This document shows, piece after piece, positions 1 through 12,261 of a stretch of 64,000 nucleotides of DNA. Numbering within the stretch: position 1 is the first letter of the stretch; each line of letters opens with the position of its first letter. A program made the position numbers and the translations under genes. The DNA comes from Chiridota heheva. Its lineage: Eukaryota > Echinodermata > Holothuroidea > Apodida > Chiridotidae. The notes under the pieces were generated by a model that saw nothing but the letters and a program-made list of their open reading frames with translations, did no database searches and was not told the DNA's origin. The DNA is taken from assembly GCA_020152595.1 (NCBI GenBank), contig JAIGNY010001857.1, forward strand, positions 818,501 to 882,500. The letters run 5' to 3'.

Positions 1-171
1 CAAGCTACAGCCTATTGTCAAGCTGCAGCCTATTGTCAAGCTGCAGCCTATTGTCAAGCTGCAGCCTATTGTCAAGCTGCAGCCTATTGTCAAGCTGCAG
101 CCTATTGTCAAGCTGCAGCCTATTGTCAAGCTGCAGCCTATTGTCAAGCTGCAGCCTATTGTCAAGCTACA
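1..171. repeat. 18-bp minisatellite
   Basis: More than nine near-perfect tandem copies of CTGCAGCCTATTGTCAAG run from the window edge to about 171, so the array continues outside the window. The period is a multiple of three, which leaves a spurious open frame (repeated SCSLLS). I see no coding signal beyond that. Confidence 0.95.
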
Positions 172-380
172 TGGGAGAGAGTTTGAGGATCATTTGAGTG
201 TGGATGAGACATGAACTTGACCAATCCCACCTTTCAGGATATGATGAAGCAAAAACGGTTTCAATTACAAAATACTTGAAGTTTAATTTGAACTAGTGAT
301 TCTTAGTTTGTTTGATATTAAGCAATTCTTGATACTCTATTCTTAAGTTGACTGAGTTTCTTGGTGTTTGCATTAGCATT

Positions 381-474
381 TGTAGGTAATGTGTTATTTG
401 TAAGTAAAGTGTTATTTGTAGGTAATGTCTTAATTGTAGGTAATGTGTTATTTGTAGGTAATGTGTTATTTGCA
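381..474. repeat. 18-bp minisatellite (TTGTAGGTAATGTGTTAT)
   Basis: Five tandem copies of an 18-bp unit with one or two substitutions each. The open frame on the minus strand here is an artefact of the period. The following stretch, 475-796, is AT-rich and shows no gene. Confidence 0.9.
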
Positions 475-796
475 AACTTTTAAGCATGGAATGAGCTTTT
501 TCATTTGTTATTTAATTTTAAAAACAAAATGAAAGAAAAGGAAGAAGCTTTTCATTTCACTGCTTTCATTGCGAGTAGTTTGTGTCTATTTAAGTTTCTT
601 TAGAACTGATTAACTTTCATTTGGAGATGGGTTTAATTATGTCCTCTTATATGTGTATATAAAAATATGAATGAGTTTAAACATTATGAGGCTGGAATCT
701 GAAATGAAAAGGTATTCAGTGCAAGAGCAGCAGAAGATAATAAGAAAATGGAGAGTATGTAAAATGCAAACGTTTTAGTTTTATTTCAGTTTATTA

Positions 797-1048
797 TTAT
801 AAACAGCTTCTATATTCAAAATAGATTTCTATTGTCAAAATGGACTGGAATAAAGCCTTCACTTTACCATTATACTTCGTTTTTGGTACCCCAAAAAACT
901 CTGTACCAGAATAGCTAACAAAATGTTTGTTGCTATTCTTGTACATAGTTTTTTAAGTACCAAAAAGGAGTATAATGGTAATGTGAAGGCTTTATTCCAG
1001 TCCATTTTGACAATAGAAATCTATTTTGGAAATAGAAGCTGTTTATAT
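797..1048. mobile_element. Fold-back (inverted-repeat) element, MITE-like
   Basis: Two arms of roughly 95-110 bp are near-perfect reverse complements, around a small loop near 905-945. The outer arms read AAACAGCTTCTAT... on the left and ...ATAGAAGCTGTTTA on the right. The inner arms contain GGTACC/GTACCAAAAA-type ends. It has no coding capacity, and the structure fits a non-autonomous DNA transposon or fold-back element. TA bases abut both ends but are too short to prove a target duplication in AT-rich DNA. Confidence 0.8.
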
Positions 1049-1429
1049 GCCAAATGGAAAACATGATCAAAATTTCTTTTAAAACTAGATCAAATTAATT
1101 GGATAAAGGTGTAATTTTATGGCTATTTGTCCAAGGATTGGGTACAGTTGATCATATCTGTAGGAAACTAATAGCAAGTCAATAGAATTGTTGCTTTTTA
1201 CCAAAAACAGAAAGAAAGATTATGATTAAAGGACTTTAATCAAAGTTAAATGAATTTTTAATGTATGAAAAAGTTGTGATATCTGAAAGAGAAGGCAGCT
1301 CAGAATCTCTCTTGTAATTCTTAAAATATCTGTCTTAAATTTCATTCTCTGTAAATCATGAGATTGTTTCCCGTGCTAAATTATGAGTAAGGGTGTAATG
1401 GAGACTCAAAATCTCTTAGTCATATTCCA

Positions 1430-1625
1430 CTGCTACCATTCAAGTAACGTTGGCGACTGATCAAAAACCTAAGAAGTTTACATTAGGGAATTCATAGGTT
1501 CTCTTGTAGTGATGTCACAAAATTTCAATAAAATTTCAGCAAATAAACAAATAACAAATTCAAATGGTCAATTTGTAAGGTGAAACCTTTTTGCTGCTTC
1601 CATGGTTTATTGCAGACTGGTATTT
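1430..1625. repeat. Diverged dispersed repeat, copy 1
   Basis: This shares ordered blocks with 39930-40170: AATTCATAGGTT, GATGTCACAAAATT, ATGGTCAATT, and CTGCTTCCATGGTTTAT versus CTGCTTTCATAATTTAT. The order and spacing are the same in both, so the similarity is homology and not base composition. The family is not recognised. The second copy lies in intron 1 of the kinase gene. Confidence 0.6.
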
Positions 1626-2454
1626 TCTTCAATTTAAGGTCATGTTGTTGCTTCCTGTCTATATATATATATGTACACACAAGAGGATGATGTATTACCG
1701 TGTCGTATCTTCCTAGTCAGAGAGCACACCACCATTAACATAGACCGCTATATTTCAGATCTATCTCATCACATTCCCAGCATTTGCCCTTTTATGTGCT
1801 ACCCCTATTTGTCATTATCCCCTTTTTTCCCACCTAGTTCAATTTCTATCCCCCTATTTTTCCATGGGTAGCATTTGTTTTTACCCTGCCCAGGTTACCA
1901 TGCCCAATTAAACCTGCCAAACCTCTTTTAAAACTCCCATGCTATGATAAATTTAATTTCACCTGTAATGGTGTAGCAGGGGTGAAACGAGTGTTGGTGC
2001 CAAAGTAAACTCTACACTTTGGGGCCTAAAGCAATAGTCACTATGAACACTTAAAGGCCATATATAGTATTAGCATGGATGTAAATATACAATAAAAGAT
2101 AACGTTTCTGATTGGTCATACACAAATACTGACAACCAATCAATAACCGCTGCGGACTAGCACATTGTACATACACACAATATGTACAGTATAGATCCGA
2201 AACCAGATGTGACCTGAAATCTATGAAGATCACACTTTTACCAAGATGAGATTTCATCTTTCGTTAATTTGCACCACTTAAAAAATTCACCAGAAAAATC
2301 TGTTAAAAAAAACAACAGGATTTTTGGTTTGGCCAAATAAGTAAAGTGTTTTAGCACTGGAACAGCAAGTTCTATTTCACCCCAGATATTGTCCTCATTA
2401 TACATTGAATCCACTTCTCGCCCACTCTCTTGGCTCTATCCAGAGTTGTTGATT
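1626..2454. other. No gene seen
   Basis: AT-rich single-copy-looking sequence with a short TA run near 1660-1673. Small open frames on either strand show no family resemblance and no splice context. Confidence 0.6.
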
Positions 2455-2469
2455 CCAGTAACTGACTTG

Positions 2470-2590
2470 CACTCGTGTCGGACTCTAGTCATATTTTTTT
2501 TTTACTTGTGACTTGAAGTGACTTGCAAACAAATGACTTGATTTGACTTGAGAACAAATGACTTGTGACTTGAAGAAATTTGGCTTGTCG
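2470..2590. repeat. Degenerate TGACTTG simple repeat
   Basis: The motif (T)GACTTG recurs about ten times with short spacers (ACTTGTGACTTGAAGTGACTTG and similar). It is a decayed simple repeat. Confidence 0.7.
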
Positions 2591-2784
2591 ACATTAACCA
2601 TTTTCACAACAAAAAAACTGAAGAAATGAATGAGTCACATACTAGTAACTTGATCCATATAACTTTTATTGGAAGATTCTTTATGCAATAAATTTTTATA
2701 CAGAACTCACAAAGCCTTACTGCTTTTGAAGGTGTCAAAAGATGCCATTACGAATAAATCTCGCAATAAATTTTCGGTCTTCAT

Positions 2785-2820
2785 ACCCGCAGAATCGTGG
2801 ATTTCTGCGGGTGCTTTTTT
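2785..2820 (+). other. Perfect 10-bp hairpin followed by a T tract
   Basis: ACCCGCAGAA and TTCTGCGGGT form a perfect 10-bp stem with an 8-base loop, followed two bases later by six T. It resembles an intrinsic terminator or Pol III stop, but no RNA gene or promoter is visible upstream, so no function is assigned. Confidence 0.5.
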
Positions 2821-5322
2821 AAGGCTCCAGCCCTACGCAAGTAACTGATACCACCACGCCCATCATTGAATCTAAGCAATCAGGAATTAAGTGGATTTTG
2901 AAGGATGATTAAATCATGGGGTTGGTAGTATTTACCTAGGCGTATCGTTTGCACACCAATAATGAAAGAAATGGACTGGAAATTTATAGCCTGAGTTATT
3001 CATCATCCAAAGGACGAACCTAATGAATGATATAAAAAGGACCAGATAAAAGGTTAGAGAACTGATACTTTTGTGAGCATGCAAGCGCTATCTACAACTG
3101 TACAATCCTGTTGGAACTATTTGGCATTGTAAGAGGTATTTAGCGAATATCGCGTGATCATTTTTAGCTCAACATCCCTTTAAGGGATTTTGAGCTTAAG
3201 CAATGCTTAACACACAATCCAGCTTTTCGCTCGGGCATGAGTCCTATTTTTGCAGCGTTTATTATATCCTGAGCATTTCTTGGATATTTTACTGTGTTGT
3301 CATGTTTGCCTTAAATAGATTGATCCGTCATTGCAATAGCAGTTTGTATTGGTGCGTAGTTTTAACGTATTTTGCATTTAAAATGACTCCAAAAAATCTG
3401 TTTTCGCTAGGCGTGATCCGAATAAATTTAGCGTATATAATAACATTGACTCGGTATATGCTACCGAATACTTCCGATGGGAAGAAAACTCTACTTTCAT
3501 TGGTTTGAGCCTTAAAATACAGTCCAACACATGCCCTAATTGGGCTTCATATCCCGTTTGGGATCTGTCCCACAGTATACTTAAATTGGGGTATAGCACT
3601 TGTAGTTGATAGCTTGTTTGGACTATAGCTTCAGTCTAAAAATGATGGGCTATAATAGCCTGAATAGGCTATTCTATCCATATTGCACAATTGAGTAACT
3701 CTGGCAATAAACTCACCAAAGTGTAAATAACTCACTGTCAAAGGTTACACGAATAACTTGGCCCTGCTTCACAAGAAGTTCTTTTGTTTGTGTACAGATG
3801 ATAAAAGACTAATAACTAATGCATGAAATCACTACATTATCTGTGATGGTATGTTATTGAAGGATTAGTTCAGGGGTCAAGTAAGTCAATCTTATATTAA
3901 AGATGACTTCAAAATAAATTTATAAAATCTTTTTAGTTGTATTTTGTTATAATGATTGCCACTCGGAAGTGTATTTGTGGGATGCTATCATAGGCGGTTG
4001 AACCGACGGGCACTTTTTTTTAAGTTTTAAAACTTTTTTTCTGAAGGAAAAAGAGGACAAGTGCCTGTTTTAGAGAAGGAACATGCCCTTTCAAACATTC
4101 AAAACCTTTTTTGTTCATATATATCCGATTTTTAATTAAAGAAAGTAACACAAATATTGCCCCGAAAAGACTAAAAATGTGAAATTTCGCGCGCTTACAT
4201 TACACTTGCCACTGATTCGCTGAAGACTGGGTGTGATTTTAGGCCATCTGGTATAATTTAAACTAAAAATGGTTACATATGTTATTCTCAGCAGCAAAAA
4301 ATGATGGCCTCCATAAGGACCCTTTTGCTTTTCACACTGTTTTAGACATTAAGTATTCCAATTCATAAACCATACAATGGCTAAACATGATCTATAAGTC
4401 TTTAATTCTTCCGATTTCAAGACTTATGACCTACACATTTTCCAATTCAAAAATTATTGTTGTAAATTTCAATCAAATTGTTATATTTTACCGAATTTTG
4501 AACCACAATATCTTGAATTTTTGAAGATGTAAATTAAAAAAAGAAGGGAAACTGGGTCACCAGTAATGTAGTTGGAACCTATAAAAGTTTATCAATTTTC
4601 CGAAGGGAGGGTTGATCATATCTATTTGGACCTTTTTATATCTAAATCTGTAATTTCCGGAAATCTCATTTAGATAATGTCACGTGACCATAATGGACCA
4701 ATCAAATTCCGGGGAATCCTAATCGTCTGCACAATTTACTAGCGTATGGGGTCAAGCCCATTAAAGATACAATTTCACACAATGACCAACAGTATATAGG
4801 AGCCTACATACACAAATAAGCACTTCACTGAGACTTAAATGGTAGCGTAATTTGGTTAGGAAATTCCATACCAAACAGAAAACTTTATATTAACTGTCTC
4901 CTCTCCATTCACACAATTTTTCCAATATGCGCAACTGCTGTAGTTGTCTCATTCACAGATAACAAGGAATTTGCTGCCGAAAGTTTTTGATACTATTTGC
5001 ACATTTTGTGCAGTAAGGTCAACGGCACAATTTCATACCATTAGGCTCTCCGCACTGAACATCAAAGTTTTTAAATTTGAATGATTTTTGCCAATTTCTG
5101 TCCTATTTTTGTGTTTTTAAATGCGCACAAATATTTTTAATCTTTTGGGAATGTGAAGCTTAGCGAACATAAAATGTTCCGTTTACAAAAAAATGGAAGA
5201 CAGTACAGATCTTAGGCCTACAATAAAAAAATTAAAAACCCACATCCCCATAAGAAAGCAGTTGCAACTTTGACGCAAATTTAGATAATTTACGTGTGCA
5301 TACAACACAAAGCTTATACATT
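2821..5322. other. No gene seen; AT-rich with one dispersed repeat
   Basis: No coding signal. A short palindrome (AGCTCA...CCCTTTAAGGG...TGAGCT) lies at 3167-3198. CCAAT-containing blocks near 4695 and 5455 share ATTCCCCGGAATT in opposite orientation, which may mark a decayed element. Confidence 0.5.
3695..3960. repeat. Dispersed repeat B, copy 1
   Basis: Collinear with 25435-25700. Shared blocks include AACTCTGGC, CTCACCA, AGTTC.TTGTG, AATAACT.ATGCAT.AAATCACT and ATCTGTG.TGG. It is non-coding and the family is unknown. Confidence 0.6.
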
Positions 5323-5385
5323 TCTCATAACGTTTACGTACGTACGTCATACATGTAATGTTGTACGTGCGTACAAGCTTATGAA
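5323..5385. repeat. Imperfect palindrome rich in TACGTACG
   Basis: CATAACGTTTACGTACGTAC near 5323 pairs with GTACGTGCGTACAAGCTTATG near 5380 with a few mismatches. It is CpG-dense compared with its surroundings, and may be a hairpin or the core of a small inverted-repeat element. Confidence 0.5.
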
Positions 5386-7300
5386 GGTAATACGCACGCG
5401 TATTGTTTTTGTTTACAATTTTCCCTGCAGTTGATTGGTTGGTTAGTAAAAACGAAAATTCCCCGGAATTGTATTGGTTAAAGTACCCTGACGTTTCACG
5501 TTCGGCTAAACTCGGTTTAAAAAGGTCTATATTGCTGTGCTACATACTAGGAAATACGATAGTTGGAGAGTGCCCCTCAGATCCTGTGCTCCCCCTCCCC
5601 CTCTCCCCTCACGTCCAAACATCTTAAGCCGCCTCTGGATGCTATTATTGATTATTTGTGATTCATTAAATGCGATAATTAATTATTTGCTCAGAATTGC
5701 TAATATGTTAGCAATATGAGGAAAATATTAATGGCGCTGGCAAGGGGAGGTTCCCCCCAATCCTAGAAATGTCAAAAATTCAAAATGGTTTTAGTGAATA
5801 TTTAACATGATTTGTAAGCAATTTCCTGCCATTCAACCACGAAAAACGTAGGGCTTCCGAGGACCCCTCCCCCTGGACCACACCAGAGCCATTAAACAGG
5901 TCCCTGGACCCTACGCTGTTGTGGAACACGCTTTGCTTGCACTACAGTTTTATATATGCCCCCAATATATTTGTTCTGACGGCGCCACGGGGAAATATGC
6001 GATAGTTAAATCATGTCTTGTTGCAAGGATGTAAAATCCATCGTGTTTGTATACAACAGTATTTTGCTGTTAGTATGTCTGTTTATGATTTTAATTTGCC
6101 TCAAAAGCAAACATTGATAATAAAATTTGCATCATATTGCTGTTGAAGCTCAAGTTTTTAGGCTTGATTAAAGCTCCAATACGCAGTGGGCAACTAGAGT
6201 CCTGGGGCCAAGGAAGGGGAGGGGGCCAGGCACCTGGCCTTAGAGTAGGCTAAGGGGGCACAATGTGCTCTTTTGAAATTGTACGGATGAAGGCAGCAGG
6301 TATCCTTTTGAAAGTTGAGAACGGACTGGTCAGGAAGCGCCCTTTTGAAACTTATCTGAAATTATTCTTATAGGTCATTCTTGAATCTTGAAAACAAATA
6401 AAAATCCACTCACTCACAAATACTACGGTACATTGTACGTAGAGGTTACATTTAGTATTTATTTGACACAATTAAAGCATGTCATTTACTAGAGGCAGCG
6501 ACACCGAGGGCTGTGGTAGGAGAGGGCATGCCCCCAATTATTTCTTAAGCAGCAATTTTCAAAAGAAGCCTTTTACCTATTTGCCTGATGGGTAATTGTC
6601 AACATTGGTCCTGGCTCCCCAATCTAAAACCCATAGGCGGAATTTGCCTACCGAAAGTTAAAAGTGTGTGTGTGGGGGGTGGAGTGTGAGTGTGTGTGTA
6701 GGGAGTCACAAAATCACGCTGAGATACATCATAGCTCACCCTAACTTTTTGTCCAAATGGAGACTTCTGTATGGTGATACAGAAGTATCTATTTGGACAA
6801 AAAGTGAGGGTGAGGAAGTGCCCCCTTGCTCCCCCAAATCCCGCCTATGCTCAAACCATATGTGTAGGAACTATGGGGCAGGGGCACGTTTCTTCCACAA
6901 TTTCGAAAACTGACAAGAGTGCCCCCATTTTGAAAAATGAAAAGTGCCCAACAATTACTGTCAAAAAAGCATCCCTGGCGCTTTGGGCCCATAATAAAGC
7001 TATTGCAGTGCCATTGTTTAGGGCTAGACACAACTCGATTTTGCCCTGGGCCTGTAAGGTTTACCCACCCTTCCGGGCATTCACAGCCTTTTATTGCGCC
7101 ACTGCTAATCAAACTTGTATTCCATTCCTAACAACCCCAGCCAACCCAATGTAGCTCCTAGCACGAATCTTCATGCTTAGTCACTTAATCCTTCGGATTA
7201 GGGCATGAGAGCCTATGCACGTTAAAAATCGTGTCACACAAAAATCGTGTCACACACAAAGAAAAAGTCAATGGCCTACAACACATATCCACAAAATGTT
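5386..7300. other. Decayed repeats, no gene
   Basis: The stretch holds C-rich and G-rich scraps (CCCCTCCCCC, GTGCCCCC and similar) like those at 4000-4090 and 44072-44235. This suggests remnants of one degraded repeat family. Open frames at 6668-7154 overlap a hairpin and give low-complexity products, so they are not called genes. Confidence 0.45.
6735..6814. mobile_element. Short hairpin element (about 36-bp arms)
   Basis: CTCACCCTAACTTTTTGTCC on the left and GGACAAAAAGTGAGGGTGAG on the right are inverted copies. The inner part (ACTTCTGTAT / ATACAGAAGT) continues the pairing almost to the centre. It looks like a palindromic MITE remnant. Confidence 0.65.
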
Positions 7301-7499
7301 GCGACAAGAATTGGTCGCAAAATTATTTCCAATATCAAAACTTTATTTATTTAATCTACAAAATCGATAAGCATTAGTCAAGCTTGTCTACTAGTGTTCC
7401 GCAAAGAATAACATATCAAGTCTTTCGTAGAACTATTTAGTTTTTCCTATAAAATACAGAAAATGAGTCATAAATGATGCGCTTTAATACAAAATAAAT

Positions 7500-7768
7500 A
7501 CACCTAATAACGCATCAAAACGCAAGCGTACAACGTGATGGCCTGCGTCCTTCGAGCAAATTTTGTTCGTGACTTTACTTTGAACGCTTTCGCATATACG
7601 CGACAGCATACGGATTTCGCTCGCCGAGCATCTGAGCATGTTCGAATTACGCACTGATACCTAATTACCATCCTTTTCTGAAGCCGTGAACAGCTAAATA
7701 GCAAAGCAAGTGTGAAAAAAGTTTCGTTTCCTCAGTGATTTGGCTTTGTAAACTGTACTGAATAAGGT
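7500..7768 (+). promoter_or_regulatory. CpG-rich patch ending at a strong splice-donor-like site
   Basis: From about 7510 to 7660 the CpG density is clearly higher than in neighbouring DNA. At 7767 lies AATAAG/GTAAGTG, a good 5' splice-site match. This could be a promoter with a first non-coding exon on the plus strand. No downstream exon was found, so this is inference only. Confidence 0.25.
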
Positions 7769-7949
7769 AAGTGTTTTCTCAGACTAATCGAGTTGCTTTC
7801 TTGTGAATATATTAGGTTTTGAAATTTAATGAAGGTGTCAATTTTCGCTTATAAGTAAACGGTGTCTGCTCCGAAAAAGCGGGAGTTTTTTACACATAGA
7901 AATGCATAGTGAGTTGTTCTCACTATGCAACTCCACCAACAAAAAGTCT

Positions 7950-8190
7950 TACACCCACTCCAAAAATATAGGCCTATATTGAGCTACTACATCATTGATG
8001 TTCTAACATTGCATATTCAAACGATACTAAAGCTCCTGCTTGCATTTCCAAAAAAAAAGCATCAAACATGTATTCCTTTCCTAACAACCCCAGACTCCCC
8101 AACTCCAATTAACTACCCACCAACAAAAACATGCTTGTAACCGTCCCAAAATATATGTTGAACTACTACATCATTGATGTTCTAGTTTAC
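7950..8190. repeat. Tandem duplication, about 175 bp
   Basis: The blocks at 7965-8010 and 8140-8185 share AAAATAT, GA(G/A)CTACTACATC and ATTGATGTTCTA. A phrase resembling TTCCTAACAACCCCAG occurs at 8080 and also at 7125, marking a second short dispersed repeat. It is non-coding. Confidence 0.6.
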
Positions 8191-8334
8191 TAATTAAATT
8201 ATTTTTTCTTTCTTCTGGTGGTAAATAATATTTACAAGATTCTGTTTTACTACTTTCTTGATATATTCAATGGTTTTTAAGCCACAAAATAAACAAGACA
8301 TCGCAAACGATACACATCCCCGCTAATAACATGC

Positions 8335-8665
8335 TTTCCAGCCTCTGATACACCTGCCATCCCACCCTCTGTCCCACATGTCATCCCTCCCTGTCCCATA
8401 TACCACGCCACCTTGTCCCACATCCCATCCCTCCCTATACCATGTGCCATACTACCCTGTCTCACATGCCATCATTTCATGTACCATGTGCCATCCCATA
8501 CTGTCCTACAGGCCATTCCATCCAATCCCACATGCTATCCCACCCTGTCCCATATGCCATCCCACCTGAAATCCAGACAACATGCTATCCTGTCTCACAT
8601 GTCATTACACTCTGTCCCCATGTCATCCCACCTTGTTCCACATGCCATCCCAGCCTATCATTAAT
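8335..8665. repeat. 22-bp minisatellite, diverged array A
   Basis: About 14 degenerate copies of a unit like CATCCCACCCTGTCCCACAT. The flank upstream (CGCTAATAAC.TGC.TTCCAG) matches the flank of the array at 29130-30070, so the two are copies of one locus or element. The open frames here (PCPTSHPSL-type) are periodicity artefacts. Confidence 0.85.
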
Positions 8666-8717
8666 GTCACGATACCACCTTTTTAAATGGAAGCTTCTTT
8701 TTTTTCTTTTTTTTTTT

Positions 8718-8860
8718 AGAGAATAGGTAGCCCGATTGGCAGGGGTGTAGGTCCCGGGTTTAAGGCTTGGTCATGTCTAACTGTGAAATACTTTATACTG
8801 CCAGTCCCGTTTAAGCGTATTACATGAAGAAGAAAATATTACACTGATGGATTCATATTA
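8718..8860 (+). mobile_element. Possible decayed tRNA-derived SINE
   Basis: GGTAGCCCGATTGGCAGGGG resembles a Pol III A box, and CCGGGTTTAAGGC 20 bases on resembles a weak B box. A short non-tRNA body follows. The match is imperfect and could be chance. Confidence 0.3.
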
Positions 8861-8879
8861 AAGTCATTGGGTAAGTCCG

Positions 8880-9245
8880 GCATATTACTTTAAAAGGTCG
8901 TAGCACCAACATTAACTTAATTTCTTTACAAATCATTACAAATGATCAAAGTAGCAAAAAACATCATCAAAATCTGTTAAAATTGAACATATTAGAGCTT
9001 TCTGAATTTTCAGGACTCGATATATGTTCCTCTTCTGATGTACGACGGGTCAAATGGGTCTATTTCCCAATGTAAATCCTTTGGTTTTTAATTGTTAGTC
9101 AAAATTGGTTTTTAAGAGGGAATTCTAACCAAAGGTTTTTGAGTGTTGACCATACCCTTAATCAAATTCTAGCAGGAATAAGACTTATCATTTTTAATAA
9201 CTGAAATTTAGGAAGGAATTTAAAGAATGAAGTAATGATTATGAG
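8880..9245. repeat. Dispersed repeat C, copy 1 (about 365 bp)
   Basis: Collinear with 16300-16650. Both contain TTGAATTTTCAGG-like sequence, TTCCTCTTCTGATGTA, GGAATT.TAACCAAA, AGTGTTGACCATACCCTTA, TCTAGCAGGAATA and GAAATTTAGGAAGGAA. Gaps and substitutions indicate an old duplication or transposon. It has no coding capacity. Confidence 0.8.
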
Positions 9246-10724
9246 CTGTCCGCCTGCAAGGTCATATTCCTAAGCCTTCAATCAGCCATAATTTAAAACT
9301 GAAAACTGATATCAACAAAATTCAAAAACTTGATTTTAAGGTTATTTAGCTCTACGCTTCCATAGGCCTTTAAATAGGGCAGAAATCCAAATTTGGGTTG
9401 ATATCTTCATATTTTTGTGATAGATAAGTAAAACACAACATCATAACTTGTTTGGTACTTTCCAGTGTATTATAAAACATTACCAGATTACTTATTCTTT
9501 CTATGTATCTTTGACATTTCGTTCGTCCATGACAGTTTTGAAATGAATAATAATACATTCATATCAAAGAGCTTTTACATGTAGAAGCTCTTTGTTCAAA
9601 TCAAGTTCAAGATTTTGGATTCAAGGATTTTAAAACACAAGATTAATATAGTTAGTAAAAAGTGATGATTATGGAAGTTATTTTGTGGTTATATTTTCAT
9701 GGTTGAAAACGTTTTTATAACATGTATTATGTTACATAAATATTTATTGCTTGAGTTATTAAAACAAAGGAAGTATATTAATGAAAATTGAAAACTTAAC
9801 AAAAAACATTGAAAGAAAGTCATCAGAACCACAAAAATCTTTAAGTATCACCTTGAAAAAATGCACAGTATCATTTACATGTTTTGTTCATGAACTTTAG
9901 GCTTTTTAGAATTATTTTTTTCTTCAGTTTTTAGATAACCAAAATACTTTAAATAATGTCTTTGGAAACGCAAAAGCCTTTGTTTCCTTGTTCCAAAAAC
10001 TTTCAATTGTACTTTCAAGTGTACTTACAGTAACAGTTTTTCACATTGTTTTTAGTATTTCATGTTCATGTGCCTTGGGTTGTGTCAAAAGCTTTGTCAG
10101 TTTTAGTATAGTGTTTACATTCGTTTGTTTGTTTGTTTGATGAGGGTTTAACGGCACCACGACAACGAGGGTCGAATTGTGCCTGAGAGGTCAGATCATT
10201 CTAGAGGTAGGACGGAAAGGAAACAGAAACAGAGAGAATTCAAGAACAAAAAGTCAGATAGCTGTAATCGAGAGAGGAGGTGCATGGTTAAAACAAAAAC
10301 AAAATAGAGAGAGGGGGTGGAAGAGGAGAATTAAATATGGTTGTAGAGGGAAGCATGATGAAGAAAGGAGATAATTTTATCCGGAGGATTTTTCTTGAAG
10401 AACTTAGCAATTGAGTTGTGGGGAGCGAGGGAAGCTCTGGGAAGGTTGTACAGGGGGCAAGCAAGGAGATGATCTCCTGTTTGTTCAATGACTGGCTAAA
10501 GTGATCTCTGCCATACCAACAGACCAATGTGATCTGGTGACATGTATTGTCTGTAGATTGCCAAGAGAAATGATACTGGTGCTGGTTTTGCTAAAAATTT
10601 CTTTTATTACTATATTTTTATTTAAGAACTTAGTGAAGGTTGTCTGAGTGTAACTGTTTGAAATAAAAGATGTTATTCATCCAAAATGAAGCTTTTATAA
10701 TTAATTATGTCTAATTGTAAAAAA
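9246..10724. other. No gene seen
   Basis: AT-rich DNA. At 10120-10190 a (GTTT)n run is followed by GGGTTTAACGGCACCACGACAACGAGGGTC. Its GTTT lead-in recalls the ends of some marine invertebrate SINEs, but the rest is not recognisable. The purine-rich stretch at 10200-10380 opens a frame with no convincing content. Confidence 0.4.
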
Positions 10725-10900
10725 CATCGCTCTACCGTGAATCTACTTTCTCCAACTGTAAAATTAAAGCCATGCCACAACACCGAAAGAACTCTTCTAC
10801 CGTCAATTTACACACTAATACCATCGTTTAAAGACATTGGACCACCGTGAAAGAACTCTCTTTCCGTCAAATAACATCCTTGTGCGACTGTTAAAACACA
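10725..10900. repeat. Degenerate repeats around CTACCGTGAA
   Basis: Variants of CTCT(A/T)CCGT(G/C)AA recur at about 10730, 10795, 10845 and 10860, separated by CATC or ACA phrases. This suggests an old tandem repeat with a unit near 60-75 bp. Confidence 0.45.
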
Positions 10901-11202
10901 TCTAACAAGGTTATTCATTATGGTTACATTAATGCATGATATAGTTTGATTTTCAAGGTGATATTTTATCTTTGATGAGACATGTTATTCACACTTTGTG
11001 TGAAATGATTTATATTCCTTTCCTTTATTTTGTGAATATTCGTATATCGAAAGTTGTTGTTACATTCTCGTTGCAGAGGCTGTTTTTGCTATATTTGTTT
11101 TTGAAGAGACGAAGCATAGGAATATATTCACTTCCTTTGTTGCGTCTTACTACCCTTCTGCCCTTGGGACTTCAAACCCTACTTTATTACACTTTAGAAT
11201 TG

Positions 11203-11425
11203 AGGGATATATTTTTTAAATGAGAGATATGTTACTTTAGAAACGAGAGATATGTTACTTTAGAATTGAGGGATATAATACTTTAGAATTAGGGATATGA
11301 TACTTTAGAATTGAGGGATATGATACTTTAGAATTGAGGGATATGATACTTTAGAATTGTGGGATATGTTACTTTAGAATTGAGGGATATGATACTTGAG
11401 ATTTGAGGGTTATGATACTTACAGT
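11203..11425. repeat. 23-bp minisatellite, array 1
   Basis: About nine copies of GATATGATACTTTAGAATTG plus AGG, in the same orientation and of the same family as the array at 21243-21860. The open frame just upstream (10972-11223) runs into the array and has no recognisable domain. Confidence 0.9.
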
Positions 11426-12261
11426 CGGAAACATGACCTCGAGTGACCCGAAAACTTTAATCAAAATCCCGTGACAATCAATTTAAATTCGAGTAATGCA
11501 CGACTTGTCCTTCTCCTTAAAAATTTGTTCCAGCAAATCATAACCACAAACTTACTGTGGCAAATAGTGAGGCCACTTTATCTTAATTAAAATAACTACA
11601 CAATAGGGACTTAATATGATATTCAGCACTAACTTCCACAACAACTAAGGTTTTCAGAATAAAGAAAATCAAGAGGGAAAATCTGACCCGACCTGGTTAT
11701 TTATCAGGTCGGGTCTGACTGTTTGAAACTTTAAGGAGCAGAACAACTAATGCAAATTTCCATTTAATCTCTGTTATAGATCAGAACAATTTGCTCTAAT
11801 ATTTATCGTATGAATGGACGATAAAAGATACGACTTTTAAGAATTAACGACATCGTTTTATGTCACAATGTGAGTACTACTTTTCGCACAACAAACTATA
11901 AAAGATTCAACCGTGACTAAAATTGACAACCGACCGATACAAAAAACATGATGGAAATCACGAAAAAACAATTTACCAATTCGTGAAGTAAAACCAAATG
12001 CTGTTTAAAATATAAAAAATTATAATTTAAAATTCATCTTAAGACAAAGCACAAACCAAGAAGCTAAGAAAAGTTATATCACAATTCGATTAGACCCGCT
12101 GTCGGCATGAATAGACGCCATGATTATAACGCATGCGCATTGAGTAACAGTTGATGCTATTGGAAGGGAAATACGCGCTCGAGGTTTACAAAATACTCTT
12201 AGATTCGATTGTATATCAAGAGAAAAGTTTATTTTGTGATTTATAAGAGTAACTTCATATC

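Noticed and set aside
4690-5480. Transposon bounded by inverted ATTCCCCGGAATT and CCAAT blocks
   Set aside because: Only about 20 bases match at the two ends and the surrounding arms do not pair convincingly.
10177-10374. Basic 65-residue protein
   Set aside because: A purine-rich stretch gives Arg/Lys/Glu-rich translation by composition alone.
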